A DNA stretch of 64,000 bases from Aplectana chamaeleonis (taxonomy: Eukaryota; Nematoda; Chromadorea; Rhabditida; Cosmocercidae). Shown piece after piece: positions 33,155 to 44,294 of the stretch (the first letter of the stretch is position 1; every line of letters begins with the position of its first letter). The notes below the pieces were generated by a model, which worked only from the letters and a program-made list of their open reading frames with translations, was not told the DNA's origin and did no database searches. The stretch is from positions 108,338-172,337 of the forward strand of contig JAPDOI010001502.1 in the NCBI GenBank assembly GCA_029168955.1, read 5' to 3'. Position numbers and translations under genes: made by a program.

Positions 33155-33889
33155 ATGATAATCGTGCGGGGACCAACCCTAATGGCTACCGAATCCGGTG
33201 GTCCCAGCACAAGTATCGTCGTGCTGCGCTCTGCAAAAGCAGCTGTCTTCAATTGTGGAGCGGAGTTCTGCTACGATGCGGACAGTGAGTTATTGTTTCC
33301 CGGTTAATTCTCGGCTTTCCTCTAGTTAGCATAGAGATATCTGAGCAATACCTTATAAATAATGAGAAATAACCAAAGATAACCAAAAAGCGGCCGGAAC
33401 GCCTAATATCTCTGCCATCTCCGGCTCGCTTTCAGGATTCTCAAGTATTCTCAAAATTCATTGGAAAAATTCCTTTCCAGCGTTTTCTAATCGCGATTTT
33501 CGCAATGAAATTCAAAAATTACGGTAGCATGCTCATCCTAAAGAAAATTATTCGATCTATAGATTAGCACACTTTTTTATTTTTTCAAAAAAAAAACCGC
33601 GATTCTATCGGTTTTCAGATCGATAAAGTGGGGGGTAAAAAATTGAACTGACTCTTATTCAAAAATCTAATTACACCACCTTGTGGAGCAATAAAATTCT
33701 ATTCGAGCAGTTTTTATATACTATGCCAACTTTTCTTTCCCAGCGCCATGGACCTCAAAGCCTGGCTCACGCTTTTTTCGGCACCTCATTGGGTGCTTTT
33801 TGGCGGAAAGGTTCCTTATCTTAATCCTGATCGCGGATCTGATCGCGTTTGTGGTAGTTCCCGGTTATTTCGATGTACTTCTGCGGTAA
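33155..33889 (+). CDS. Weak two-exon candidate, small protein with hydrophobic C-terminus
   Basis: Exon 1 (33155-33284) opens with ATG and reads MATESGGPSTSIVVLRSAKA from an internal Met, ending NCGAEFCYDAD before an AGTGAGT donor. Exon 2 (33744-33889) follows a TTTCTTTCCCAG acceptor; the phase fits and the frame stays open for 47 codons to TAA. It ends in a hydrophobic run (FLILILIADLIAFVVV) that could span a membrane. Against it: there is no homology, exon 2 lies in DNA rich in TCGCGGT-like repeated words, and a plausible splice pair is easy to find by chance. Confidence 0.22.
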
Positions 33890-34289
33890 AATCGCAGAAA
33901 GTCCTTGGCTCGCGGTATTTTCGCATGAAATTCTTGCTAAAATTCAGGATCGCGGTGAAATCTAGATAAATTCGCGGCAGCCCATTCTAGAGTAGGCTTC
34001 AGTACCTTCACAAGGAGTCGGCTTCCATATCTTAATACTAACTAGGCAACAGTAGCTTCACACCATGTCCGCTCTAGGAGCCCCCTAATGGTGGGCCAAA
34101 ATAGCTTGACATGGTCGGCGTTAATAGCTCAATGAAACTAGGCGACAATAGCTAGAGTTTTTCACCATCTAGCTTAACAAAATCACCATTGCCTAGCTAC
34201 GACCTAGCCAATTTCAGACTTGTCGCCCCGGAGCTCCTTGGCGACACGTGAATTTCTCTGGGGCCACTAGCAAGCGTTCGCCAGAGTAC
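33890..34289. other. Unassigned spacer with short repeated words
   Basis: ACTAGGCAACAGTAGC, ACTAGGCGACAATAGC and the inverted TTGCCTAGCTAC recur at 34046-34203. No gene. Confidence 0.35.
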
Positions 34290-34299
34290 TATTGCACAA

Positions 34300-35400
34300 G
34301 CTGTTGAATACCACTTTGCAGTGGAGAACGCCGCTTTACAGTGGATGACACCCTTTCCAATGGGAACGGTAAAAGGGCTTTCTGGAAGAGCTGCGTCGTC
34401 GTAGCACAGTATCGATTACAGTTGGCTGGTGTTTTCACGTAGGACGGGTCTACCCCTGATCAACTAGAGCTGGCAGGACGGCATTTCCTTCGACGCTGTC
34501 TAAGACTCTTTAGCATTCGAAAAAGATGACACCCTGGATTCAGGGAGGATCGCCACTCCCGGCAGCCTTCTATGACCAGAGCGACGGTTTGGTGATGGTC
34601 TACCCAGCTGCAATCCTCACAAAATTTAGCTTGCTCTGGGGGTCGAGCTTCATTCAGGATCCGCAACATGCGCGAAAATACGATCTTTTGAAATAACATG
34701 AAAAACACGCCCGGCAAGATTGCGAAGATTTTCCCGTTCACCTTCCTTGCAAAAAATGACTGCGCGCAAAGTAGGCACAGAACCTCTGCAGAAGGATGGT
34801 TTCACGGAGATGTCAAACAGGCCCCGTTCCCTGTTCTTAAGTATGTGATCGAGCACCAGTTGTGCTATTGGGTGATCCCCGCGTTCTGCGTTGATGTTCC
34901 TTCCTGAGGAGTAGCAGCTTTTCATGGGAGAGACGTGCTGAAGGTCTGCGAGACGATGTCCATTCTCGTTCCAGGTCCTGATCCCGAACTTTGATTCTCT
35001 ACCTCTTTCTTAACCTTTGGGACTGTCTTATACCACAAAATTCAAGCAGGGAATTTCGTTGCGGATAAGGTCTTCCAATTGTTCCGCAAGAAGCTAGGCT
35101 TATCAGCTGTTGAAAGAGCCTGATAACAGTTAATCCTTTGGCGCGCTGGCTGGAGATGTAGGACAGCCAGACGAGAAGACAAGATCTTGTGAGAGTCAAT
35201 GGTGTGGAATACGGAAGGGTGCACTACAAGCCCGTCCTTGAGTTGTCGAATGTCGCCTTCCTTTTCTTGTTTGCAAAGTAATTGTTTGCAAAGTAATCAC
35301 GTGAAACATAGTGCTACTTTGAGAAGAGCATTACGATTAGCGTCAGACGAGACTGGTCTGGAGTTGTGAATGCAGAGCGTTGAGCGATCTCTATGGTGTG
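34300..35400 (-). pseudogene. RTE-type element (family b), copy B
   Basis: Minus-strand reading passes endonuclease blocks [20 protein letters not shown] near 35150 and LDHILKNRERGLFDISVKPS near 34840, then moves straight into reverse transcriptase with CKEGERENLRN near 34760, ILNEARPPEQAKFCEDCSW near 34640 and DHHQTVALVIE. It carries the same endonuclease-to-reverse transcriptase junction as copies A and C. Frame changes occur near 34700 and 34560. The left end stops matching the other copies near 34330. Confidence 0.8.
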
Positions 35401-36599
35401 TATTCTATGTGTAGTCTTTCCCCAGATTTCATGACCTCGTGTTTAACCCGAGATTATTCTGCCTCTCAACGGTTGTCATTTCATCCAAAGTTTTGAATGG
35501 TAAGGCTTGGTGTGCTGGACACTGGGACTGGACACCTGCTGAAAGAGACTGTCTTCCCATGACGCCTAAAAGACTACCGAACAAATGTAGCCCCGGTCCT
35601 CATAGTCATTGCAGGAGGGAGGAGAGTCGTCTAAGGACTGAGAAAGAAAATCCAACGGCTAGCCCGGCAAGCTTTTCTGTTTTTTCTGAACCTGCGCCTT
35701 TAACGCGTCAAAAATAGTCTTTAAGAAACTTTATGGGATGGTTGAAAATCTGGAGATCAACAAAGAGATTCGGAGGACGTGTAGAATGAGTAGCTTAGAC
35801 TAGAGGGAAAAGTGTTAGGAGCATCGGTGAAGCACAATTCTCAGCGAACGTGGCTCGGCCCGGTCTCCACAAAAATGAGAGCGGCGATGTAAAGGAGTCC
35901 CTGAAGGTGCTTATGTATTGTCAGACTGGAGCTCGTGGCCCCCTAATGAAACTATTTGTGCAGGCCGTTATGGATTCGAAGAACGCAGAAGCCAGTGCTT
36001 CATTTCAACAATTCTGTTGACGTGCAGGTCTGCAATCTGTATAACGTTTTAGCATGACAGCTCTACAACTAAATATGTTCGTTTTCCTGTACAGCTGTTA
36101 CCAAGTGGAGAGTTTATTTATTCCAGAACGATTTGTGAATCTGCTCAATTTAGAGATTGTTGTTAGTCACTCAGCTCTCTGGTTGTTCCATTACAGTACC
36201 GAAGTCTATACGAAAACCTGGAACAATGGGTTGCAGAGCATGCTCTTCGGCGTGAACCCCTGAAGAGGACTGTTTGTCTGATGCAAGGGATGTTCTCCAA
36301 GTAAGTTTCTTGGTTAGCACATTGTGCGGGTGCCAATTTATGTTCTGGAAGAGTGTATTTTCTTACTCATATAATCTCTTATCTAACAAATTTCTTTCAA
36401 ATAGTCAGTGTTCCCCTGTCTTCAATGTACCATTGACAGGAACTTGGCACTGATGTTAATATATTGGGTTATGTATCTACCGTAGACTAATTGACATCGT
36501 TCAAATTTTGGTGGTTCTATTTCTTCAAAGAAGCAGACTGCTGGCACCAGAGCCAGTCATTGGCTCATGGCTAGCCTTTTATTTGAGATAAGGGTGTGC

Positions 36600-37040
36600 C
36601 TGCTCACGGGAAGATAGTACGTTTATGGCACTCCTTGATGATAGTCATGACGAATTATCTATCAAGTCCGAAGATTTACTTTTCTGCCATGCCTATCCGG
36701 AAGTGCGGATAAGGCCTGTAGCGCTTCATCTCTCTGGATGTTGGTATACAATGATGTTACGTCGAAAGACTCTAGAACCCAGTTTCTATCTATGTTTGTG
36801 CTGCACAATGTATCATTGTACCTGTTGGTGTTAGGCAGCTGGGAGGGGATAAAGGCTAACAACTGGTTTTCGCTTATGTTGAGGATCCACTTTACTCGGG
36901 CGGTCGGACATCTGACGCAATTAATAAAGGATCGTATTTTGAAGGTCTCTGTCGTTGTGGATGATATTACGTGGAGTTCGGTTTTATGAGTCTTTAATAG
37001 ATTGTATAGAACTGGACAGCAGGCGTTATCGAACACGAGC
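36600..37040 (-). pseudogene. Penelope-like reverse transcriptase fragment, copy B
   Basis: An open minus-strand frame of 124 codons (37036-36662) reads YNLLKTHK, then KIRSFINCVRCPTARVKW, LAFIPSQLPNT, and LESFDVTSLYTNIQRDEALQ. These are hallmarks of Penelope-like elements: a YGLPKTHK-type block, an RPI-SC-PT block and the motif A segment with its catalytic Asp. The frame ends after about 30 further residues, so motifs B and C and any GIY-YIG endonuclease are absent or unreadable. The fragment lies on the same strand as RTE-b in all three long copies of repeat X. Confidence 0.75.
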
Positions 37041-38479
37041 CTGCAGAGGAACTATTCGTTCGAGTCAACTGGGCCCGTAGTAAACCCCAGTGCGCTGAGA
37101 TGAGCTCACTGCATGCGGTCACCTTGTGCAGGAGGCATGGCCGCATCAATCGAACCGCCACACGGTTAGTGATGGCTGGTCTCCCTGTGGGTGGAAATAG
37201 TGGCCACACGGCTGGCTCGACGCACTTGTGGTGCGAAGAGGGTCACCTCAGCGCCTGCTGGCAGCTGTTGGGGCAAGGAGAAATAGCACAGGTTGCGCGA
37301 AGACGCAGCGCGACGGTCATTTGAACCACGTGAGTTGCTCCCTTGCAACTTACGGTTTTCGCATGACGGTCGTCGCACTCCGCAGGTTTGCGTTCCACAT
37401 TCTCGTACAGTAACCCGAAATCAACGGCCATAACCAATTCATGCTGAGTGGGTGGATCTTCTGCGAGCGCAAAACAGCTGATAGCAGCGGTATTTTTTCA
37501 ATATCAGTCTAGTAATTCATTCTTATAGTGCAAAGATGAGTTTTCTAGCATGAGAAATTGTTCTTATAACTATTTTGGTGTTTTCGTACCCATGCGTGGG
37601 ACGGTACTTGATGTGGGGAGGGTTCCTTTGTTTTTTTTTCATTTTTTTTTGGTAAACAGTTACTAGGGTTGTTTTTGCACTGTGTGATGGACACTGTGGA
37701 ACGTTATCCGTTCTGCAGTTTTCTGTTGCTTGTTGAACTCCTTTTATTAAAGCAAATCGATTTATAGAGCTGTGAGGGCGTTGAAGTATTCGGGTTTTCA
37801 TTTTTCGGCCTATTTAGAAGCACGACATTCGAATATTTAGCAAAAAAGAAAATCATCCAAAATCAAGAAAGTACTCTTGATTTAATTAGAATTCATTCGA
37901 AAATTCGTTCGATCACTGTTATAAAATATTCGAGTATTCGATTTGAATAGAGGTCAGGTTTTCGACATTATTAATTTGAAAACATTCAGAGGTCTTGTAT
38001 GATGAATGCATGCAATTGCATTATTTTGTGAGGTCTCATTCGAAAAATTTATTCTATTTTAATATTCATGTTTTCTTGCTGATCTTTGCTTAGCAGGGCT
38101 GCTGCCGCGGCTTGCTTGCTATATGGGGTACTAAAATTCCCTTAGTTGGCAAAACTTGTTTCTCCCAGGTAGACTTTTTTTCAGTTCAAGTGAACTCCTG
38201 TTTTCGATTCACAGCGCGGAACGGTGGCTTTTTCGTCGGAACCTCCTTATCACTAGTTATATTTCACTGGTGATATTTCTGCTGCTGATAATCGAAATCC
38301 ACAGGTCACTAGGGGTTTTCGAGAGTCTAACGATATGCTCCTCAAACTCTAAACGGCCCAAATTACGTGACTGGACGAAATTTTAATAAGCCACACAATA
38401 CCTGCACCGTTTCACACTAAGTATTAAAGTACTAGCATAATAAATTATGCAAAAACATTCCCCGTAGCGAAGATAGAAA

Positions 38480-38890
38480 ATTCCACATGTCGTTCATTGC
38501 CCTCTGCTCCATCTAACACATTTATTGCACAGTCAAGCACTCTTTCGTAAAAGACATGCATTACAATTTATTTGCAAAAATATCCGACTTGACGAGATTC
38601 GAACTTGAGACACGCGCCCAAGCCCTCGTCGGTAACCACTTGGCCATGCGTCGCATACCCCAACCCTCATGTCCACTCTGTGACCACTGGCCTTTCTCAT
38701 TGAGTGAGGGCCTCTCGCCTGCCATTGATCGCTCATCACTGTATCAGCCGATTGCACGGGGCCGATGATGCACCTCAACGCACAGCCGTCTTGTCATTTC
38801 AGCGCGGAAGTGGGGTTTACTACGGGCCCAGACTTCACTGTCGTCATCCAGATGTGATTAAGGCGTCTACATTGGGACGCAGTTTTGGTA
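38480..38890 (-). mobile_element. tRNA-derived SINE-like repeat, copy 2
   Basis: On the minus strand an A-box TGGCCAAGTGG (near 38640-38650) matches the consensus TRGCNNARYGG, and about 40 bases downstream AGTTCGAATCT (near 38593-38603) is close to the B-box GGTTCGANTCC. The flanks do not fold into an acceptor stem, so this is not an intact tRNA gene. The whole block is similar to 10075-10440. Confidence 0.65.
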
Positions 38891-38985
38891 AAAGTGTCTC
38901 GCAGGTATAGCGCTGCTGTTTCCCGATTCAAAGACTTGGGCATCACTACGAAGACTCCGCATTCCTCACTGTCTGATATACAATA

Positions 38986-41426
38986 CGCGCACTAATTTAC
39001 TCAAAAAAGCCGCGACTTTTCGTCATAACTCGGCCCGAAGTGATCCATTCGAGCAGTGAAGGGCATATTTCAAATCAGCATTGAGAGCTCTTCCTTCTGA
39101 GCTCTCGCATGTCTTACGGCCAAACAAGGCATATAGGGCCAACACAGTCAATCGAGTTGGTGATAGGAAAATTCAAGTATTTTGTGGCTAATTGACGTAA
39201 TGCCACGTCCACCTTAACAGTATTAACATGATAGGCAACAGATTATTAAACTGTCTGCGGCTGACAGACTTTTTCTGCAAAATTTCGGTTTTTTTGAATA
39301 TCTAAACCCGAATATTTCACCATTTCTACAACTACAAGCCTCCTCTAGATTTACAGAGAGTAGCAATGTTTTCTCATCAACTGTGTCTGAATCCATGCAT
39401 GGTGGAAAACTTGGAAAGAATTTAGACCGTGAAAAGTGGTTCGCAGCGATTTCAAATGGGCGATCTTTGAATTCAGCCCTTCCAAGGAGGCCCGTACTCC
39501 CTCTCAGGGGCTGATAATATTTGCAGCTCCTCGCTGTACATGATGAATAGTTCGGAGAACCACCTCAGATTTTTTGCCATTTATTCTTTTCAAACTCAAA
39601 ATCGTGCGGTAATTATCGATAACTTCCATGGGATTTCCGATCCCTGGCGATCCACGATCAGCCGGTTCCCGAAATTTAGAATGCTGGTGGTAAGGGCTTT
39701 CCAATGGTGTGATGTTTGCTTGTTTATGTTCGAACAAATCCTTCTGTTTCTCAGATCTGATAGATTAATTTATCGTGAGTCCCTCGCTTCGCGCCTCTGC
39801 GTCTCTGACTCTCCGCGCCCTACTCACCCCCAATTTTGAAGGTGTCGAAAGCGCACTGTCTTGCCCGTCTCGCTCAATGAGCGAGCTCACGCGAAATGGA
39901 TCGATTTTCATGGGCAAGGTTTCATTCGGGAGACGACAATAGCTTGGGTTGGAACAGTAAGAAGAGGGCAGAAAGAACAGGAAGAGAAACATGAGTGGGA
40001 AATCACACGGGAGGTATCCGTGTCATCAATGGGTAGGAATGGGCTGAAAGGGGATTTAACGAGATGCATAGTCCCTAGCTCACCAGCGACTACGAACAGG
40101 TTGAAAAGGAAGTCACTCCAAGGGTTGTCTATTTACTGAAAATAAACCCCTCGAACTCAGTGTTGAGAGTTGAACCTTACGGGTGGTTCCCAGATTATTT
40201 GCTTATTCCTACCGCAGCGCTGAACCACAACGCGGCGCGGTCGACGCCATAGGATGCTATACCACGCGGTAAGGCCTATTTTAGAGTTCCATCGCTGCGC
40301 GATGCTGTATTTTCTGTGGGCATTGATCCATAACGCGCCGCTCGTCGATTCGCATATGAATCATGAAATCGTGCCGCGAATCGGTGCAACTCTATAAACT
40401 CCCTAAGTCAGTGATAATGATGTATTTAGAATCTGCCAGGCTTAAAAAGAATTATCTTCGAAATTTTTCTTTATACATGGCGACAGCTGGCACCACTTGG
40501 TTCTTTCTCTCAGTACGATTATCACGTGCCGCATGATGCCACAACCGTAGTCCTCAATTGCGAACCGTAATTTAGCTCTTTTTTCGATTCTATCACACAT
40601 CTGCCGACATCAAGACTGCGCCCCATGCGGCTCGCGCGAACTTTTGGGTTAGAAATAAAGCATTTTTCAATTTTTTGTCTTCGGACCTTAATCTATTGTT
40701 CATTCAGATTGCCGCGCTGCAGAACAACGCCATGCGGTCAAATTTATGCGATAACGCTTTGCACGGTCACTCTTCTTCGTCGCGTTTCGGAATCGCTACG
40801 TCACGTGATTCGAATCTTCCACGCATCTGTCAATATCAAGATTGCGGCGCACGCGGTCTGTCGCGCACGCGACGCGACCGCTCGGACGACTACTGGCGTA
40901 ATCAATTATTAATTCGAACCAAAAACAGAACCGTGAAAGGTCGAAGTACGTTTAACGGTCTAAATTTTCTCCACGTTTTCCACCATGGATGACTCAGACA
41001 CAGTTGATGAGAAAACATTGCTACTCTGTGAATCTGGGCAAGAGGAGGCTTGTGGTTGTAGAAATGGTGAAATATTCGGGTTAAGAAATTCGAGAAACCG
41101 AAACTTCGCAGAAAAAGTACGTCAGCCGCAGACAGTTTAATAAACTGTTGTCTATCATGTTAGTACTGTTGAGGTGGACGTGGCATTACGTCAAATAACC
41201 ACAAAATACTTGAATTTTCCTATCACCAACTCGATTGATTGTGTTAGCCCTTGTTGCCTTGTTTGGCCGTAAGACATGTAAGAGCTCAGAAGAAAGAGCT
41301 CTCGATGCTGATTCGAAATATGCCCTTCACTGCTCCAATGGATCACTTCGGGCCGAGTTATGACGAAAAGTCGCAAAAGTCGCGAGATCGCGACTTTTGC
41401 GGCTTTTTTGAGTAAATTAGTGCGGG
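38986..41426. mobile_element. 2.44-kb transposon with about 450-bp terminal inverted repeats
   Basis: CGCACTAATTTACTCAAAAA at 38988 is answered by its complement ending at 41424. The match continues inward with few differences through TAACTCGGCCCGAAGTGATC and TGTCTTACGGCCAAACAAGG to TTTAGACCGT (39422 and 40957). The right arm has about 30 extra bases that themselves form a palindrome around TCGCGA. The flanking TACAA words suggest a TA target, as in Tc1/mariner elements, but this is uncertain. The interior (39432-40956) shows no transposase; open frames there are under 106 codons and unrecognised. A smaller MITE is nested at 40271-40407. Confidence 0.85.
40271..40407. mobile_element. Short MITE, GGCCTATTT terminus, copy 2 (nested)
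   Basis: AAGGCCTATTTTAGAGTTCC on the left faces a right end of TGCAACTCTATAAACTCCC. The interior ATTCGCATATGAATCATGAA matches the copy at 21790-21871. It lies inside the long-armed transposon. Confidence 0.6.
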
Positions 41427-41484
41427 TTTTGTATGTATTGCTCTGTTTGACAGCTCTAGCAACTCGTTGATTCCATGAAACTGT

Positions 41485-43890
41485 TCTTAGTTGATGTTCT
41501 TGTTTCCGAACACACTGAAACGATTCAAGACGGATAACGTACCTGCTGACAGAACTCTGAACCTAGAGTCCTTTTCAGGAGCTGGGTCAGGCTCCCTAAA
41601 GAACAAGGTGGGAAACGGGCACTGAAAGAAAATGTGTGCATAATGGATTTTCAACAGGTGCAGAGCCATTGCTATTCATTCTTATGCGAAGCTAATCTCT
41701 CAGCTTCTGCAATACAAACTGTAAACGCACTATTGTTTCGCATTCTTAGCGCAATGGAATGTGGTTGTGTCGCTGTAAGAAAAATTAGGGAAGTACTTGT
41801 TGATTTTTTCACCCATGCGCTGGCACTTCTTGGACGTTTCTACTACTCGCTACTACTAACTAAGGAGCGTGACGAGTTGTCAGAAAACGGAAGGAAAATC
41901 ATCGTCTTCGAAATTTTATTTATAATTTCCCGTCTATGAAAGGAGCTCCAGTTTCGCATATAACAGCTACCGTGGAGAAACCGCAAAAAATCACTGAAAA
42001 ATGCTGTTTCTAACCGAATTTTCCTCGATCGGAAGCGACATCCGTTCTCTTGCAAAAATATCTGGTGGAGACTCAAAATCCTCGTTCGTTCTCAAAATCG
42101 TCTGCCCTGTTGAGCTGAACGCGGCACTCTATGAGATGAGGCGCCTATCATAAAAACCAAAAGAGAAATCACGTCAAATTGAGACACTTATTGACGTGAA
42201 ACCGTAATGCGTGCATTTGGATACTATAACTTCTCTAACCTGTAATACAATAGGTAGCCTCCTAGAATTTGGTCATGTCTCTACCATCTCTTGTCGTCAT
42301 GGGGCAAGCGTCGCAGGAGAACATGCGCCTCCGCCGTCGCCCCTTCAGAGGACGCCTCTGTTGTCGTTCACCTGCACATAAAAAGTGAAAACAAGTTACT
42401 TGTAACATAAAAGGCCATAAAGAAGTTAATCTTAACATATCTAACATACAATGTTGCATGTAACTTACTTGGCCTGGATAGTCATCTGCTTTGCTCCTAA
42501 CAATGGATACCCGCAATCTTTTCTCTGATTTGCAAACAACTTTGAAAAGGTTAAAACATTTGCAGCATAATACCACTCACCCAAGTCTCAGTTGAATTTT
42601 CTAAGCTGAATATTCCGAAATCACATCAGAAATCAATTGTTCTTGCTTTCAACCTTCATATTCGCAGATGGTTGCTTTCGGAACCCTCGTGAACATACAT
42701 GTCGTGCAGCGTTCTCAAGTCGGAAATACACATTTCGTAATTTTTAGCCAAGTTTGATTTATGAACGATTATTAAAGATTGCCATTAGGATCCATGCCGA
42801 TGTTATGTGGTCAAGACTGTTTAGGATTTTTTTTGTGAGCAGGCCCATTTCAAGACTCAGCTATGCTACAAAGCTCATCAAATCTGTATTAGCCGTGAAT
42901 TTTTCGGGCTGTTCTAGTTAGCTCTATAAAACAGCAACAAAAGTCTTGGGGCAGCTGCCTCTAGGGGATAGGCCCAGAAATGCTGCAATTAACTGAGACG
43001 AAAGACATTTCTGCCTTATGTTATCCAACGCGGAGTTCTATGCAGCATTTCGAAGTTGTTTGCCAGGCCTTAGGCTCTACGGTCTCGTGACAATCTTGCA
43101 CTACATATTGACAACACTTATTATATTATTGGCTGAAGTAGCTGTACATGGTCCTGGTAGGCAATCGAATAGAAAAAAGTCTGCGATCGCTAGGTGTACA
43201 GATGCTGAGATGAATGTAAACATTTTCCTTTCCCTAGTTGATGAAAATCACGGTCGCTGTACGCAGAACTCAGACAGTTGTCGCAGCTGCAGGGAATGCC
43301 AGCTCTGTCTGCTTTGCGAATAAGGCTGCCACGAAATAAGAGATGAAGAGGATTATTGGATAAACGATGATCTGGGATAATGGACAATCCTGTCTTATTT
43401 TCATCAATGCAAATTATCCAATCCATCTTCTCACGTTAATTGGGGGGGGCCGACCTCATTCAGAGCACCTTTCACTCACTCATCCCTTTGACTGGCGTCT
43501 TGTGGGGCGGGATCACATCTCAACCAATGCACTGTTGTGAATGCCAAACAAGCTCGTGGGGCCAGAAAAATACGCATCCATTCACTAAGGTTTGAAGCAA
43601 TAAGTTCAGTGTCAAGAACACTGCCATGTTGGGTCTTCAATTCTTCCTTTATGGCCACGTCTCCTTTGGTGCTAATCTCTGGATTTTCCGCGATAGTGAG
43701 CGCTTCCGAACATCTTCATACAAAATAAGAAGAATGATCGTTCATATCAGAACGGGTGCAGTTCGTTTATAAGGAGAAAGGATGCATTACTGAATCTTTT
43801 TTCAAAGTAGGAGGCGCGTGAACATGCTTATTGTTGCCAACTGAGCCTTAATTTTGAGCTCCTGTGGGTGATACGGTCTATCAGGCTGGA
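41485..43890. repeat. Composite repeat X, copy E
   Basis: Collinear with 5490-7600: shared blocks include GAACGATTC/AAACGATTC near 41518, the GTCAAATTGAGACACTT block near 42174, GCTACAAAGCTCATCAAATC near 42868 and the TTGTTGCCAACTGAG block near 43834. It contains neither the RTE-b nor the Penelope-like fragment. About 400 bp near 41620-42110 and a block at 43436-43740 are not in copy A. Confidence 0.7.
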
Positions 43891-44156
43891 TCAGCACCTG
43901 CCCAAGAAGTAGGGTATTTTATACGAAGTCCATGAACTTCTGTAAATATATGTATTAACCCAAGTGCACAACACAAACACAAACCCAAGTGCAAAATAAC
44001 CAGCGTCTACGGAATTCACATAATTCTCTGAATGGGAATTGTCTTTAAGATATTTGAATAGGAAGCTAGCATAGACAGACGAAGTGAAAAACGAATCACT
44101 CGGTATATCAGGCCGCTTCCGCAAGATTCGAGACACCGGCCACCTCATACATAACG
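43891..44156. other. Unassigned spacer
   Basis: A short direct repeat of AACCCAAGTGCA-like words lies at 43957-44000. No gene. Confidence 0.3.
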
Positions 44157-44294
44157 CCGGCACGGATCGTGAATAGACTTCGGGTTCACTGTCGAAGGTT
44201 GGCGAAAACTCGGTGCCATATGCTATAACATTGGTGCACCGCGTTCGCGCTGACCTTCAACAGTTAACGCGAAGTATCTTTACGATCCATGCCG
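44157..44294. mobile_element. Foldback element, about 60-bp arms
   Basis: CGGATCGTGAATAGACTTCG on the left is answered by CGAAGTATCTTTACGATCC on the right, and the pairing continues inward through ACTGTCGAAGGTTGG/CTGACCTTCAACAGT to TGGTGCACC near the loop at 44220. Several mismatches show it is older than the one at 11109. Confidence 0.7.

Larger units (their letters stand above)
34290..38890. repeat. Composite repeat X, copy B
   Basis: Collinear with copy A: 34300-37040 with 2750-5230, then a jump, and 37285-38890 with 8690-10440. It therefore lacks the middle block (about 5250-8690 of A) that copies C and E keep. It retains about 270 bp near 36215-36480 that A lacks and C keeps. It holds the best preserved Penelope-like fragment of the window, an RTE-b copy and the better preserved SINE. 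A 15-bp unit, TTGTTTGCAAAGTAA, is tandemly doubled at 35267-35297 here only. Confidence 0.8.

Noticed and set aside
38586..38660. Intact tRNA gene
   Set aside because: A and B boxes are present but the ends do not form an acceptor stem, and a similar eroded block exists at 10150-10240, so a SINE head is the better reading.
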